Counted from the first letter of the stretch, positions 33,100 through 42,443 are shown. The stretch is 64,000 nt of DNA from JASHPR01 sp963739645 (GCA_963739645.1 CAVUBM010000074.1:62001-126000); one strand, 5' to 3'. Made by a program: numbers and translations. Notes: generated by a model from the letters alone, not told the origin.

Positions 33100-34242
33100 T
33101 CACAGGCAATCGAACGCCGCGTCGATCAGCGCCCGGTTGCGCGGGTTCTGCCAGCGCGGCCCCATCTGGCTGGTGACGTAACCGAGCGCGACCCCGGCGT
33201 CCGGGTCGCACAGCCCGACCGACCCGCCCGCGCCGAAATGACCGAACGCCCGCTGGCTGCGGCCGAGCGGCCGCTGCGGCTGGGTCAGCTGGAAGCCGAG
33301 CCCGAACCGGGACGGGCGCCGCAGGACCAGATCGTCGCCGTAGACCTGCTCCGTGACGGCCGCGGCGAGCGCCCCGGGGTCGACCACCCGCACCCCGTCC
33401 ACGGACCCGCCGCCCGCCAGCGCCGCATAGACCCGCGCCACCCCGCTCGCGGTGGCGTGAGCGTTGGCCGACGGGACCTCGGCCGCGCGCCAGGCCGGCG
33501 TGTTAACCACGCCCGCGCCGGAGAAGTCAGCCGGGTTGAAGTACGCGTTGATGATCATTTGCTCGTCCTCGGTAACACCGGGCAGTACGGATCGCGCTTC
33601 TGCCCCGGGCCACAGGAACTCGGCTACCCGGTGGTGCTCGGCCGCGGGCAGGCCGATGTGAACGTCGGCCCCGAGCGGGCCGGCGATCTCATCCCGCAGC
33701 ACCGCGCCCACCGTCATGCCGGTCACCCGCCGGATCACCTCCCCGGCCAGGAACCCGAACGTGTTCACGTGATAGCCATGGGCCGATCCCGGCGGCCACC
33801 ACGGCCGCTCTGCGGCCAGGGCCCCGGTCAGCACCGGCCAGTCGAGCATGCTGCCCGCCGGCATCGGGTCGCGGAGCGCGGGCAGGCCCGCCTGATGGCT
33901 GAGCAGCTGCCGCAGCGTCACCGCCGTCTTGCCCGCCGCGGCGAACTCCGGCCAGTACCTGGCCACCGGTTCGTCCGGCTCGAGCAGCCCGCGGCCGATC
34001 AGCCTGGCCACGCACGCGGCGACCAGCCCCTTGCCCACGGAGAACACGTTGACCAGCGTGTCCCGCTGCCAGGCCAGGTCCGGGCCGGCGCGCCCCGCCC
34101 AGAGGTCGGCGACCACTGTGCCACCCGCGGCCAGGCAGACGGCGGCGCCGGTCTCGCCGCGCTCGGAGAAGTTGGCCGCGAAAGCGTCGCGCACCAGCCC
34201 GAAGCGCGGGTCGCACCACCCGCCGACGTCAAGCACGCCCAA
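33100..34242 (-). CDS. Serine hydrolase of the beta-lactamase (class C/EstB) family
   Basis: 380 residues. The nucleophile is in VNVFSVGKGLVAACVARLIG (SxxK), the Tyr in GYHVNTFGFLAGEVIRRVTG (YxN), and the C-terminal HFGAGGSVGLCDPDAGVALG corresponds to the KTG region. No signal peptide is seen, so it is probably a cytoplasmic esterase or peptidase rather than a beta-lactamase. It opens with WCDPRFGLVRDAFAANFSER, typical of this esterase group. Confidence 0.87.
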   Translation of the reverse strand: MGVLDVGGWCDPRFGLVRDAFAANFSERGETGAAVCLAAGGTVVADLWAGRAGPDLAWQRDTLVNVFSVGKGLVAACVARLIGRGLLEPDEPVARYWPEFAAAGKTAVTLRQLLSHQAGLPALRDPMPAGSMLDWPVLTGALAAERPWWPPGSAHGYHVNTFGFLAGEVIRRVTGMTVGAVLRDEIAGPLGADVHIGLPAAEHHRVAEFLWPGAEARSVLPGVTEDEQMIINAYFNPADFSGAGVVNTPAWRAAEVPSANAHATASGVARVYAALAGGGSVDGVRVVDPGALAAAVTEQVYGDDLVLRRPSRFGLGFQLTQPQRPLGRSQRAFGHFGAGGSVGLCDPDAGVALGYVTSQMGPRWQNPRNRALIDAAFDCL

Positions 34243-34620
34243 TAACGTAGACGGCGCCCCGCCGCTGAAACAACGACAGCAGCGCGCCGTTCGCCCCTAT
34301 TCGGGGGACAGGGCCGGGAGCACCAGGGGCCACGGCAGCCACAGGAGTCACACCAAGCATCGAAATCCGACACTCGGGTCACATCGTCCACATAACGTAT
34401 TGCGAGCGCAATATCGCCCATTAGTATCGCGCCGGAGATTAAGCGACCGTCTTCGTAATTGAAAAGTTACATAAGACGAAATTCTCCTGATCAGCCATTG
34501 CTGCTAGCGTCCGGTAGCGAATGTCATCGGGCAACCCGGCGCTCTCCCGTGACGGCGGCAATGATGCGCCGGGACCCGGCCCACCGCGGCTACCCTCGGC
34601 CGCCCCCGAGATGAGGCAGC
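34243..34620. other. 378-bp intergenic region before the S8 protease
   Basis: The central 160 bp (about 34370-34520) are much richer in A and T than the genome around it, as expected for promoters of a secreted enzyme. It contains one perfect palindrome (34398-34413), reported separately. No gene is seen. Confidence 0.5.
34398..34413. promoter_or_regulatory. Palindromic operator upstream of the S8 protease
   Basis: TATTGCGAGCGCAATA has perfect 7-bp arms (TATTGCG, CGCAATA) around AG. It lies about 220 bp before the protease start and 155 bp before the divergent hydrolase start. It looks like a dimer-binding site; the regulator is unknown. Confidence 0.55.
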
Positions 34621-37600
34621 ATGCAAGGACGCATGACAGGCGGGACGCTGCGCGCACCCGCCCGGAGCAGGGTCATCTCCCTAATCGCAGCGGCAGCGGC
34701 GGTGCCGGCCCTGGTGGTCGGCCAGTCCGCGGTGGCGGTGGCCGCACCGGCGGCCCAGAGCATCGCCACGGCGCCGATGACGCCGGCGCTGGCGGCCCAG
34801 CTGTCGAAGAACGTGAACCGCCACGTGATCGTGATCATGAAGAGCCAGCTCGCGGCCGCGCACGTGGGCAGCGCGGCGGCGACGGCCCGCGCCGCCCGGA
34901 TCGCCAGCGACCAGGCGCCGGTGATGGGCGAGCTGCATGAGGTGCACGCCACGCACATCAAGTCGTACCGGCTGATCAACTCGTTCGCGGCCACGGTCTC
35001 GGCGGGTGAGGAAACGCGGCTGAAGGCCAACTCGGGGGTGGCCGAGGTCATCCCGGACGTGACCATCCACGGTGCCGCGCCGACCCAGGCCACTAGCTCG
35101 ACCGGGAAGGTCTCGACGACGGCGAAGGTGACCACGCAGCAGGCTAGTGCGCCGACGTCGCTGACGCCCAACAACATCCCGGGCGCCTGCTCGGCTGGCA
35201 CGCCGCAGCTGGACCCCGAGGGCCTGACGCTGACCCACACTGATTCCCTTACCCCCGGGGCCAAGACGGCGCGTTCGCTCGGCATTACCGGCGCGGGCGT
35301 CAAGGTGGCGTGGATCGCCGACGGCATTGACCCGAATAACATCAACTTCATCCGGTCCGACGGCACCTCGGCCTTCTCGGACTACCAGGACTTCACTGGT
35401 GACGGTCCGGGGCAGGTGACCAGCGGCGACGAAGCGTTCCTGGACGCGAACACGATCGCAGGCCAGGGCATTCACGTTTACAACGTGCAGAACTTCGGCG
35501 CCCAGCCGGCCCCGACGGCTTGCAACATCCGGATTGAGGGCGTGGCGCCCGGCGCGAGCCTGGTCGGCCTGGACGTCTTCGGCTCGTTCGAGGACACCAC
35601 CGAGTCCAATTTCCTCGAGGCGATCAACTACGCGGTGCAGACCGACCACGTCAACGTCCTGAACGAGTCGTTCGGCTCGAACCCGTTCCCCGACGTCAGC
35701 GCCCTGGACGCGACCGTGCAGTTTGACGACGCGGCCGTGGCGGCAGGCGTTACCGTCGCCGTCTCCACCGGTGACGCAGGCTTTACCAACACGGTCGGCT
35801 CGCCGTCCACCGACCCGAACCTTATCGCCGCAGGTGCCTCGACTGACCTGCGGTTCTACGCACAGACCAACTACGCGGCGGCGCGTTACTTCGCCACCAC
35901 TGGCTGGTTGAACAACAACATCAGCTCGCTGAGCTCGGGTGGCTTCAACGAGAACAACGGCACCGTCAGCCTGGCCGCACCGGGCGAGCTCAGCTTCGCC
36001 TCGTGTGACGCCAGCCCGACCTTCGCGGGCTGCATCAACTTCAAGGGCCAGTCATCGGACGTCGAGGAGGCCGGCGGCACCAGCGAGTCGTCCCCGTGGA
36101 TCGCCGGCACCGCGGCCCTGGTCATCCAGGCGTACCGCAAGACCCATGGCGGCGCGAACCCGACCCCGGCGCTGGTTAAGCAGATCCTGACCAGCACCGC
36201 GACCGACCTGGGCACCCCGGCCACCGAGCAGGGCGCCGGCCTGGTGAACGCCTACAAGGCCGTCCAGCTTGCCGAGTCGATCCACAGCAACTCGCCGCAG
36301 GGCAGCACGCTGCTGAAGTCGACCGACCTGCTGACCGCGACCGACTCCCCCGGAAGCACGAAAGACTTCCCGGTGACCATCACCAACACTGGCTCGGTTC
36401 CGCAGGTGGTGCGCATGCACGGTCGCGCCATCGGGCCGGACGAGAACGTGCAGACCGGCAGGGTCACGCTAAGCGATACAGCTAGCCCGCAGTTCGCCAA
36501 CTACCAGGGCATCCAGAACAATTACGCGACATTCCACTTCAACGTCACACCCGGCCAGGACCGGCTGGACGCCTCGCTGGCCTGGCCAGGTAACCTGACC
36601 GATTGCGGCCAGAACTTCTGCCAGACCGGGCTCAATGCCCGGGTGCGGATGATCCTGATCGACCCGAAGGGAAGGCTCGCCGCGCACTCGCTGCCACAAG
36701 GACCAGGGAACTTCGGCAACAGCGATGTAAGGTTCCCGACCCCGGGCACGTGGACCGGTGTCATTTTCGGTGACGTCGCGTCATCGGGCGGCACGAACGG
36801 GACCATGCCGTGGCGGGTCGCGACGCAGAAGTTCGTCCCGTTCGGCTCCGTCTCGCCTTCCACCGTGCTGCTGGCCCCCGGCCAGAGCCGCACGGTCCAG
36901 GTGACCGAGACCACGCCGACCTCGCCTGGCAACGGCTCCGGCTCGATCGTGTTCAGCTCGAACCTGGGCCTCGGCGGGGTCAGCTCCATCCCGGTGACCC
37001 TGCGCAGCGAGATCGAACCCGCTCACGGCGGCGCGTTCAGCGGCACGCTGACCGGCGGCAACGGGCGGAACAACGGTGAGGGCCAGGAGGAGTTCTACAA
37101 CTTCCGTGTTGGCCACGGCGTGAAGAACATCACCGCGAACGTGGCGCTCACCAACGACGTGAGCGACCGCGTGGGCGCTTACCTGGTCAGCCCGAGCGGC
37201 GACGCCCGCGGCTTCGGCCAGAACAGCGTCAACGGCTCTCAGACGCTGACGCTGACCGCTTACACCCTTAACCCAGAGCCCGGTACCTGGACCCTGATCG
37301 TTGACTTCGCTGAGCCGGTGACTGGAGACGAGGTCTCCCAGCCGTACCACGGCAACGTAGTGTTCGACAACGTCAGCGCCAGCGCTTCCGGACTGCCGCA
37401 CAGCTTCGGCACGAAACTGGCGGCGGGCACCCCGGTCACCGTTCCTGTGACCATCACCAACAACGGTGCGCAGCCGGAGGGCTTTTTCATGGACCCGAGG
37501 CTCAACGCCAGCACCACGATCACGGAAGCAGGCCTCGACCCGACGACCGGGCTCACCCTGCCGCTAGTGGTTAACCTTCCGCAATGGTTCGTGCCGACGC

Positions 37601-38124
37601 AGACAACCAATGTCACGGCCTCGTCGACGGCCTCGCTGCCGATCATGTTCGACTTCGGGGCTAACCAGGGTGATCCGGATATCTCCAGCCACAACCCAGG
37701 TCCGGGCCCGCTCTGCGCCACCTCGGAGACGGCCAGCTACGCTCCGGTCGACGGCGGCACGGTTACGCCGGGCGTCTGGTTCCAGGGACCCAGCGAGTGC
37801 GGTCCCTTCCCGCCGGGCGGCGCCCCGGCCGGCACGGTCAGCTCGTCGCTGTCCGTGACGACCAAGGGCTTCGACACCTCGGTGACCTCGGCCACTGGCG
37901 ACGCCAACCTGGCCGCCATCAACCCGGCCACGCCAATCGCGCCGGTCATCATCAACCCGGGCGACACTGCCACCATCAACGTGACCATCACGCCGTCCGG
38001 CGCGTCGGGCACGCAGGTCAGCGGCACTCTCTACGTCGACGACCTGATGGACAATGTCCCGCCGTTCGATCAGTTCTCCGCGGACGAGCTGGCCGGGCTG
38101 CCGTACGCCTACACGATCAAGTAA
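34621..38124 (+). CDS. Large secreted S8 subtilase-type protease with altered active site
   Basis: 1167 residues. A Sec signal (ISLIAAAAAVPALVVGQSAV) is followed by an I9-like prodomain (about 60-150: NRHVIVIMKSQLAAAH to SGVAEVIPDVTIHG). The catalytic Asp is in VAWIADGIDPNN and the Ser in GGTSESSPWIAGTAALVIQA. The usual HGTHV is replaced by GQGIHV, so the expected His is Gln, and the oxyanion Asn region reads VSTGDAGFTN, closer to sedolisins. The C-terminal 600 residues are beta-rich, with PPC-like and Ig-like repeats (ITNTGSVPQVV, ITNNGAQPEG). Codon use is less extreme than in the neighbours. Strong tandem terminators follow. Whether it is active is open. Confidence 0.85.
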   Translation: MQGRMTGGTLRAPARSRVISLIAAAAAVPALVVGQSAVAVAAPAAQSIATAPMTPALAAQLSKNVNRHVIVIMKSQLAAAHVGSAAATARAARIASDQAPVMGELHEVHATHIKSYRLINSFAATVSAGEETRLKANSGVAEVIPDVTIHGAAPTQATSSTGKVSTTAKVTTQQASAPTSLTPNNIPGACSAGTPQLDPEGLTLTHTDSLTPGAKTARSLGITGAGVKVAWIADGIDPNNINFIRSDGTSAFSDYQDFTGDGPGQVTSGDEAFLDANTIAGQGIHVYNVQNFGAQPAPTACNIRIEGVAPGASLVGLDVFGSFEDTTESNFLEAINYAVQTDHVNVLNESFGSNPFPDVSALDATVQFDDAAVAAGVTVAVSTGDAGFTNTVGSPSTDPNLIAAGASTDLRFYAQTNYAAARYFATTGWLNNNISSLSSGGFNENNGTVSLAAPGELSFASCDASPTFAGCINFKGQSSDVEEAGGTSESSPWIAGTAALVIQAYRKTHGGANPTPALVKQILTSTATDLGTPATEQGAGLVNAYKAVQLAESIHSNSPQGSTLLKSTDLLTATDSPGSTKDFPVTITNTGSVPQVVRMHGRAIGPDENVQTGRVTLSDTASPQFANYQGIQNNYATFHFNVTPGQDRLDASLAWPGNLTDCGQNFCQTGLNARVRMILIDPKGRLAAHSLPQGPGNFGNSDVRFPTPGTWTGVIFGDVASSGGTNGTMPWRVATQKFVPFGSVSPSTVLLAPGQSRTVQVTETTPTSPGNGSGSIVFSSNLGLGGVSSIPVTLRSEIEPAHGGAFSGTLTGGNGRNNGEGQEEFYNFRVGHGVKNITANVALTNDVSDRVGAYLVSPSGDARGFGQNSVNGSQTLTLTAYTLNPEPGTWTLIVDFAEPVTGDEVSQPYHGNVVFDNVSASASGLPHSFGTKLAAGTPVTVPVTITNNGAQPEGFFMDPRLNASTTITEAGLDPTTGLTLPLVVNLPQWFVPTQTTNVTASSTASLPIMFDFGANQGDPDISSHNPGPGPLCATSETASYAPVDGGTVTPGVWFQGPSECGPFPPGGAPAGTVSSSLSVTTKGFDTSVTSATGDANLAAINPATPIAPVIINPGDTATINVTITPSGASGTQVSGTLYVDDLMDNVPPFDQFSADELAGLPYAYTIK

Positions 38125-38129
38125 CAGCA

Positions 38130-38162
38130 TCCCGCGGGGAACCGGCCAGGTTCCCCGCGGGA
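38130..38162 (+). terminator. Strong hairpin after the S8 protease
   Basis: A 14-bp perfect stem (TCCCGCGGGGAACC with GGTTCCCCGCGGGA) around a 5-nt loop, 6 bp after the stop codon. Confidence 0.8.
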
Positions 38163-38165
38163 CGA

Positions 38166-38202
38166 CCGTGGGACCTGCGGCGTCTCCCCGCAGGTCCCAC
38201 GG
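38166..38202. terminator. Second strong hairpin, between convergent genes
   Basis: A 15-bp perfect stem (CCGTGGGACCTGCGG with CCGCAGGTCCCACGG), loop 7 nt, followed by CTTTA. It may serve both the protease and the convergent MFS gene that ends at 38230. Confidence 0.8.
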
Positions 38203-38229
38203 CTTTACCGGCCGCCCCCGGCCACCGGG

Positions 38230-39645
38230 CTAGGAGCCGCCCGTCGATGCGGCCCGGCCGGCCAGCGCGGCCCAGACCGCGCCGCAGGCGATCGCCGCGG
38301 CCAGGACCACCCCGGTGACCGCCACCGCGTGGCCCGAGCTGTGGCGCAGGGCATCGGCCAGCGGATGCGCGGGCAGCCGCCCGGCGAGATTCAGGTACAG
38401 CGTGCCGAACGTGGCCACCCCGGTCACGATCGCGAGCTGGATGGTCGTCACGATCAGCCCGCTCGCGTCGGCCGCGTGCTGCACCGGGACGCGTACCAGC
38501 GCCCTGGTCATCAGCGGGCTGAACGCGGCCGCGCTGGCCCCGCCCAGCCCCACCAGCGCCAGGTAGAGGCCCGGGCTGTCGCCGCCGCCCCCGCGCAGCG
38601 CGGCGGCCACGCCGAGCAGTGCCGCCGCGTACACGCCGAACCCGGCGATGTTCAGCGCGTGGTGCGCGCGGGCGGGGAACCGCCGCCAGGTCAGGCTCAC
38701 CAGGGCGAACGCCACCCCGGTCGGGGCGAACGTCAGCGCCGCGCGCAGCGCCGAGTAGCCGAGCGCCTCCTGCAGGTACAGGGTCAGGGCGAGCAGGAAA
38801 CCGCTGAACGCGGCCATCACCAGGAACAGGGCCGCGATCGAGCTGGCCAGCCCGGGCAGCCGGAGCACGTACCCGGCCACGATCGGGTGCCCGCCCCGCC
38901 GGGACACGTGCCGCTCGACCACCGCGAACACCCCGATGAGCGCGGCGCTGGCGGCCAGGGCGACCCAGCCCCAGACCGGCCAGTGCTCCTCCTGGCCGAG
39001 CACAAGCGGGAGCACGAACGCGAGGACAGCCGGGCAGAGTGTGGCCACCCCGGGCAGGTCAAGGCGGCCGGCCGGTCCACGCTGGTCCTGGCTGCGCGCC
39101 AGGGGCAGCCAGCGCATCCCGGCCGCCAGCAGCGTGATCCCGATCGGCACGTTGACCAGGAACAGCGGCCGCCAGGCCGCGCCGGCCACGTCGGCGCTGA
39201 TCAGCAGCCCGCCGGCGATCTGGCCCAGCAAGGCACCGCAGGCCAGCACGGCCGAGTAGAACGTCATGGCCCGGGCCCGCGCCTCGCCGCTGAAGGTCCG
39301 CTGGATGAGGCTGAGCACCTGCGGGATCATCAGCGCCGCCCCGGCGCCCTGCAGGAAGCGCAGCCCGATCAGCTGGTCCGCCGACCCGGCCAGGCCGCAG
39401 CCGAGCGAGGCGAGCGTGAACACCGCGGTGCCGGCCAGGAACATCCGGGCGTAGCCGAGGATGGCGCCGAGGCGGGCCCCGGTGACCAGCAGCACCGCGT
39501 AGGCGATGGTGTACCCGGCCACGATGAGCTGCAGGCTCGCGCCTGTCGCGTGCAGGTGGCTGCGGATGGTGGGCAGCCCGACATTGACGATGAACACGTC
39601 GATGACCGCCATCAGCTGGCCGATAAGAATGATGGCGAGCAGCAC
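38230..39645 (-). CDS. MFS drug-exporter-like transporter (DHA2, EmrB/QacA type)
   Basis: 471 residues with about 14 membrane segments. TM1 is LLAIILIGQLMAVIDVFIVN with the DHA2 motif D1; GYTIAYAVLLVTGARLGAIL and FLQGAGAALMIPQVLSLIQR are conserved, and TFYSAVLACGALLGQIAGGL is the antiporter motif C region. Proton-driven efflux is likely; the substrate is unknown. The start is unclear: the GTG at 39645 begins directly at TM1. A likelier N-terminus, PYRPGGSARPG just upstream in the same frame, is linked to MTDTTVTQ (39772) only by a frameshift. Confidence 0.85.
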   Translation of the reverse strand: MLLAIILIGQLMAVIDVFIVNVGLPTIRSHLHATGASLQLIVAGYTIAYAVLLVTGARLGAILGYARMFLAGTAVFTLASLGCGLAGSADQLIGLRFLQGAGAALMIPQVLSLIQRTFSGEARARAMTFYSAVLACGALLGQIAGGLLISADVAGAAWRPLFLVNVPIGITLLAAGMRWLPLARSQDQRGPAGRLDLPGVATLCPAVLAFVLPLVLGQEEHWPVWGWVALAASAALIGVFAVVERHVSRRGGHPIVAGYVLRLPGLASSIAALFLVMAAFSGFLLALTLYLQEALGYSALRAALTFAPTGVAFALVSLTWRRFPARAHHALNIAGFGVYAAALLGVAAALRGGGGDSPGLYLALVGLGGASAAAFSPLMTRALVRVPVQHAADASGLIVTTIQLAIVTGVATFGTLYLNLAGRLPAHPLADALRHSSGHAVAVTGVVLAAAIACGAVWAALAGRAASTGGS

Positions 39646-39850
39646 ACCCGGCCGGGCGCTCCCGCCCGGCCGGTACGGGATCCGGTCCCCGCGGCCGGCG
39701 GTGGCCCCCGGCCGGCGAGCCCCGGCCGGCGAGCCCCGTGCCCGCGGGCTGAGTGACTGTTGTATCTGTCATGCATCCAGCGTGCCGCCGCCGCCAGCCA
39801 GGTACTGAGAGCCTGTTTATCCCGGTACTGGCAGCACCTGGCAGACGGTG

Positions 39851-40519
39851 CTAGCGGGCGTCGGCCCGCCCCTGGACCAGGCCGTAGCCGATTGCGTCGT
39901 CCGCGGTGAGCGAGCGGCCGCGCCGGGCGTCGGCCCGGATCTCGTCCACCTCGCGGCCGGTGGCGTCGGCCAGCCTCAGGTAGAGCGCATCCATCATCGC
40001 CCGGACCTGCTCCTCGTGCGCTGCCAGCGATGTGGCGGAACCCTCGAAGTCCAGGCGCGGTTCGGACAGTGTGAACACCGCGTTCGGGTAGGCGCGCCGC
40101 TGGGTGGCGGCAGCCAGCACGCCGAGCGCCGGGCCGCCGACCTGGCCGCCTGCGTACGCGTGTACCGGCACGCGGAGCACATCCAGGACGCCCATCACGG
40201 TCAGGGCCGCGGCGAGCTCGGCGGTCAGGCCTTGCACCTCGAGACGGATCGGCTCGTTGCGCTCCGCGTCCAGGGTGAGCAGCTGGGCGCACAGGCTGGT
40301 CGCGGCTTCGTCGTCGAGCTCGCCGTGCGCCAGCACGATCCGCCGTTCAAACAGGCGCTCGTACACGCGGCCCGGCCACGGATCTGGCCCCGCCCCGCCG
40401 GTCGGGATGGCCGGAACCGGCCCGGCCGGCCCCGGGAAGCCCGGCGGCGTGGACGGGCGGCCCGGGCGGGGCGGATCGCCGGGCGGGAACGGGAACGAGT
40501 CAGCCGCTGACCGAACCAT
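39851..40519 (-). CDS. ClpP-like protein lacking the catalytic residues
   Basis: 222 residues. After a Pro-rich N-terminus the ClpP fold is clear: YERLFERRIVLAHGELDDEA, LLTLDAERNEPIRLEVQG, VRAMMDALYLRLADATGREV and SLTADDAIGYGLVQG. But the nucleophile motif GQAASMG is AGGQVGGPALGVLAAA (no Ser) and MIHQP is FTLSEP (no His), and the INSPGG oxyanion strand reads VQGLTA. It cannot be a serine protease of the known kind. Its start lies inside the end of an XRE regulator gene (20 bp overlap), so the two are made together. Confidence 0.85.
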   Translation of the reverse strand: MVRSAADSFPFPPGDPPRPGRPSTPPGFPGPAGPVPAIPTGGAGPDPWPGRVYERLFERRIVLAHGELDDEAATSLCAQLLTLDAERNEPIRLEVQGLTAELAAALTVMGVLDVLRVPVHAYAGGQVGGPALGVLAAATQRRAYPNAVFTLSEPRLDFEGSATSLAAHEEQVRAMMDALYLRLADATGREVDEIRADARRGRSLTADDAIGYGLVQGRADAR

Positions 40520-40850
40520 GGCCTGCCTCCCGTCCTGGCGTCACCGAGCCCTCCAGCCGCCAGTTGATCTCGCACCCGATCGCGGCCGCGTAGCGCTCCA
40601 GCGTCGAGGCGCGCGTATCCGCCTCGCCCGACTCCAGCCGGGCCACGGCCGACTGCGACGTGCCCATGCGCGCCGCCACCTCGGTCTGGGACAGCCCGGC
40701 GGCCTGCCGCTCCGCGGTCAGGTCCGTGACCAGGCGGCGCCGGTCCTGGGCCATGCGGCGCAAGGCCATCTCGCGGAAGCCAGGAAGCAGCGGCAGCTGC
40801 TCGGGACCGCTGGTCCCGTCCCCGTCCGGCGGGACGTCCTCGCCTGTCAT
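40500..40850 (-). CDS. XRE-family helix-turn-helix regulator
   Basis: 116 residues. The HTH is LTAERQAAGLSQTEVAARMG with recognition part TSQSAVARLESGEADTRAST (residues 45-85), then LERYAAAIGCEINWRLEG as in HTH_3 antitoxin-like regulators. The N-terminus has REMALRRMAQDRRRLV. The gene overlaps the ClpP-like gene by 20 bp on the same strand. A toxin-antitoxin pair is not suggested, because the partner is a ClpP fold. Confidence 0.85.
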   Translation of the reverse strand: MTGEDVPPDGDGTSGPEQLPLLPGFREMALRRMAQDRRRLVTDLTAERQAAGLSQTEVAARMGTSQSAVARLESGEADTRASTLERYAAAIGCEINWRLEGSVTPGREAGHGSVSG

Positions 40851-40964
40851 ATGCCTAAAGGTATCTCACATTCGATATTGCTTGGTCATGAGGTCAGTGA
40901 GTCTGGCGTTACCTTCGAGCAGCGGTTCCCAGGGCCGGCCGGGTGCGTGCTGAGGCACCGGGCC

Positions 40965-42443
40965 TCATCGCGCCCGGCTGGACCGCCGCGGATGCCGGGG
41001 GCGCCGCCTGGACGGTCCGGCTGCGGGCGGTACCGGTGCGGGCGGTACGGGTGCCGGCGAGACGGGCGTGCCTGATGTGGCGAGCTGCCTGACCACGTGG
41101 TGCCCGGGCTGCACGTGATGGGTGGCTGGAGTGACACCGGCCGCGTCATGCAGCCGCTCGATCTCCCTGACCTGTGCCCGCTCGGCCAGCGCGATGACCA
41201 TGCCGGACGCTCCTGCCCTGGCCGTGCGCCCGGAGCGGTGCAGGTAGTCCTTGTGGTCATTCGGTGGGTCAAAGTGAACGACAACCTCGACGTCGTCCAC
41301 GTGGATCCCCCGGGCAGCGACGTTCGTGGCGACCAGGACCCGCGGCCGTCCGGCCGCGAAGCCGTCCAGCGCCCGCTGCCGCTGGTTCTGGTTCAGGTTG
41401 CCGTGGATCGCCGCGGCCTCGACGCCAGCCCGGCCGAGCTGCCTGGCCAGACGATCCGCGCCGTGTTTGGTGCGCACGAAGAAAAGCGTGCGCGCCGGAC
41501 GGCTGGCGATCTCCGCGGCGACGGGCACCTTGTCCTCGGCGGACAGCACGAGGACGCTGTGCTCGGTCGTGCCGCCATCGATGCTCTCCGCCGCGACGGC
41601 GTGCAGCGCGGGATCGCTGAGGTACGCGGTAACCAGCCGGCCGACGCCGCGGTCCAGGGTGGCAGAGAAGAGCATCCGCTGCCCGCCGGCGGGTGTCGCA
41701 TCGAGGATCCGGGTCACATCGGGAAGAAATCCGAGGTCGGCCATGTGGTCCGCCTCGTCGAGCACCGTGATCTCGATCCCGTCGAGCGTGACGGCCTTGC
41801 GGTCGAGCAGGTCTATCAGCCGGCCAGGGGTCGCGACCACGATATCGACACCCCGCCGCAGCCGTTCGATCTGGCGCCCGATCGACACGCCGCCGTAGAC
41901 GGTCGTGACGCTCACGCCGAGCGGCTGGCCGAGCGGCGTGAGCACGTCGGCGACCTGGCTGGCGAGCTCTCGGGTCGGCACAACAACCAGGGCCCGGGGT
42001 GCCTTCTCCCGCCGCCGGGCTGGCGCGGCCGCGAGCCTGGTCAGGATCGGCAGGCCAAAGGCCAGGGTCTTGCCCGAGCCGGTCTGGGCGCGGCCGAGGA
42101 TGTCGCGGCCTGCCAGCGCATCAGGGAGAGCGCGGGCCTGGATCGCGAACGGCGTGTCGATGCCGCGCGCGGCCAGCGCGGCGACCAGCCGGGCCGGGAG
42201 GCCGAGCTCCCGGAATGTCGTTTCCTGCGGCGCCGCCTCCGCGGCGGCGGCCAGGGCGCGGTCGAGTTCGGCATACGGCGCTTCAGGCGCAGCGGCCGGG
42301 CGGCCGCGGGTCACCGGCCGCGCTGGCCTGCCGGGGCGGGCCGGGCGGCCACGGCGGGCGGGCTGGCCTGACCGGGCCGATCGGCCCGGCCGGGCCGGAT
42401 GCTGCCGTGCTGGCGCGCGGCGGCGCTTGGAGTCTTGAGGCAT
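40965..42443 (-). CDS. DEAD-box ATP-dependent RNA helicase
   Basis: 492 residues from the ATG at 42443 (MPQDSKRRRAPARQHPARPG). Q motif region: TTFRELGLPARLVAALAARG. Walker A is AQTGSGKTLAFGLPILTRLA, Ib VVVPTRELASQVADVL, DEAD in EITVLDEADHMADLGFLPDV, SAT as MLFSATLDRGVGRL, and VI as HRSGRTARAGASGMVIALA. The basic N-terminus and Pro-rich, Arg-tipped C-terminus are flexible RNA-binding tails as in RhlE/CsdA-like proteins. It probably unwinds RNA in the cold or in ribosome assembly. Its 5' leader has two hairpins. Confidence 0.92.
   Translation of the reverse strand: MPQDSKRRRAPARQHPARPGRSARSGQPARRGRPARPGRPARPVTRGRPAAAPEAPYAELDRALAAAAEAAPQETTFRELGLPARLVAALAARGIDTPFAIQARALPDALAGRDILGRAQTGSGKTLAFGLPILTRLAAAPARRREKAPRALVVVPTRELASQVADVLTPLGQPLGVSVTTVYGGVSIGRQIERLRRGVDIVVATPGRLIDLLDRKAVTLDGIEITVLDEADHMADLGFLPDVTRILDATPAGGQRMLFSATLDRGVGRLVTAYLSDPALHAVAAESIDGGTTEHSVLVLSAEDKVPVAAEIASRPARTLFFVRTKHGADRLARQLGRAGVEAAAIHGNLNQNQRQRALDGFAAGRPRVLVATNVAARGIHVDDVEVVVHFDPPNDHKDYLHRSGRTARAGASGMVIALAERAQVREIERLHDAAGVTPATHHVQPGHHVVRQLATSGTPVSPAPVPPAPVPPAAGPSRRRPRHPRRSSRAR

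Noticed and set aside
33100..34242. True beta-lactamase
   Set aside because: There is no signal peptide and the motifs fit the EstB-like esterase group better.
34621..38124. Horizontal transfer of the S8 protease on base composition
   Set aside because: Codon use is somewhat softer than in the neighbours, but I cannot compute it and secreted proteins often differ.
40500..40850. Toxin-antitoxin system with the XRE gene as antitoxin
   Set aside because: The adjacent partner is a ClpP fold of 222 residues, with no RelE, HipA or other toxin fold in reach.
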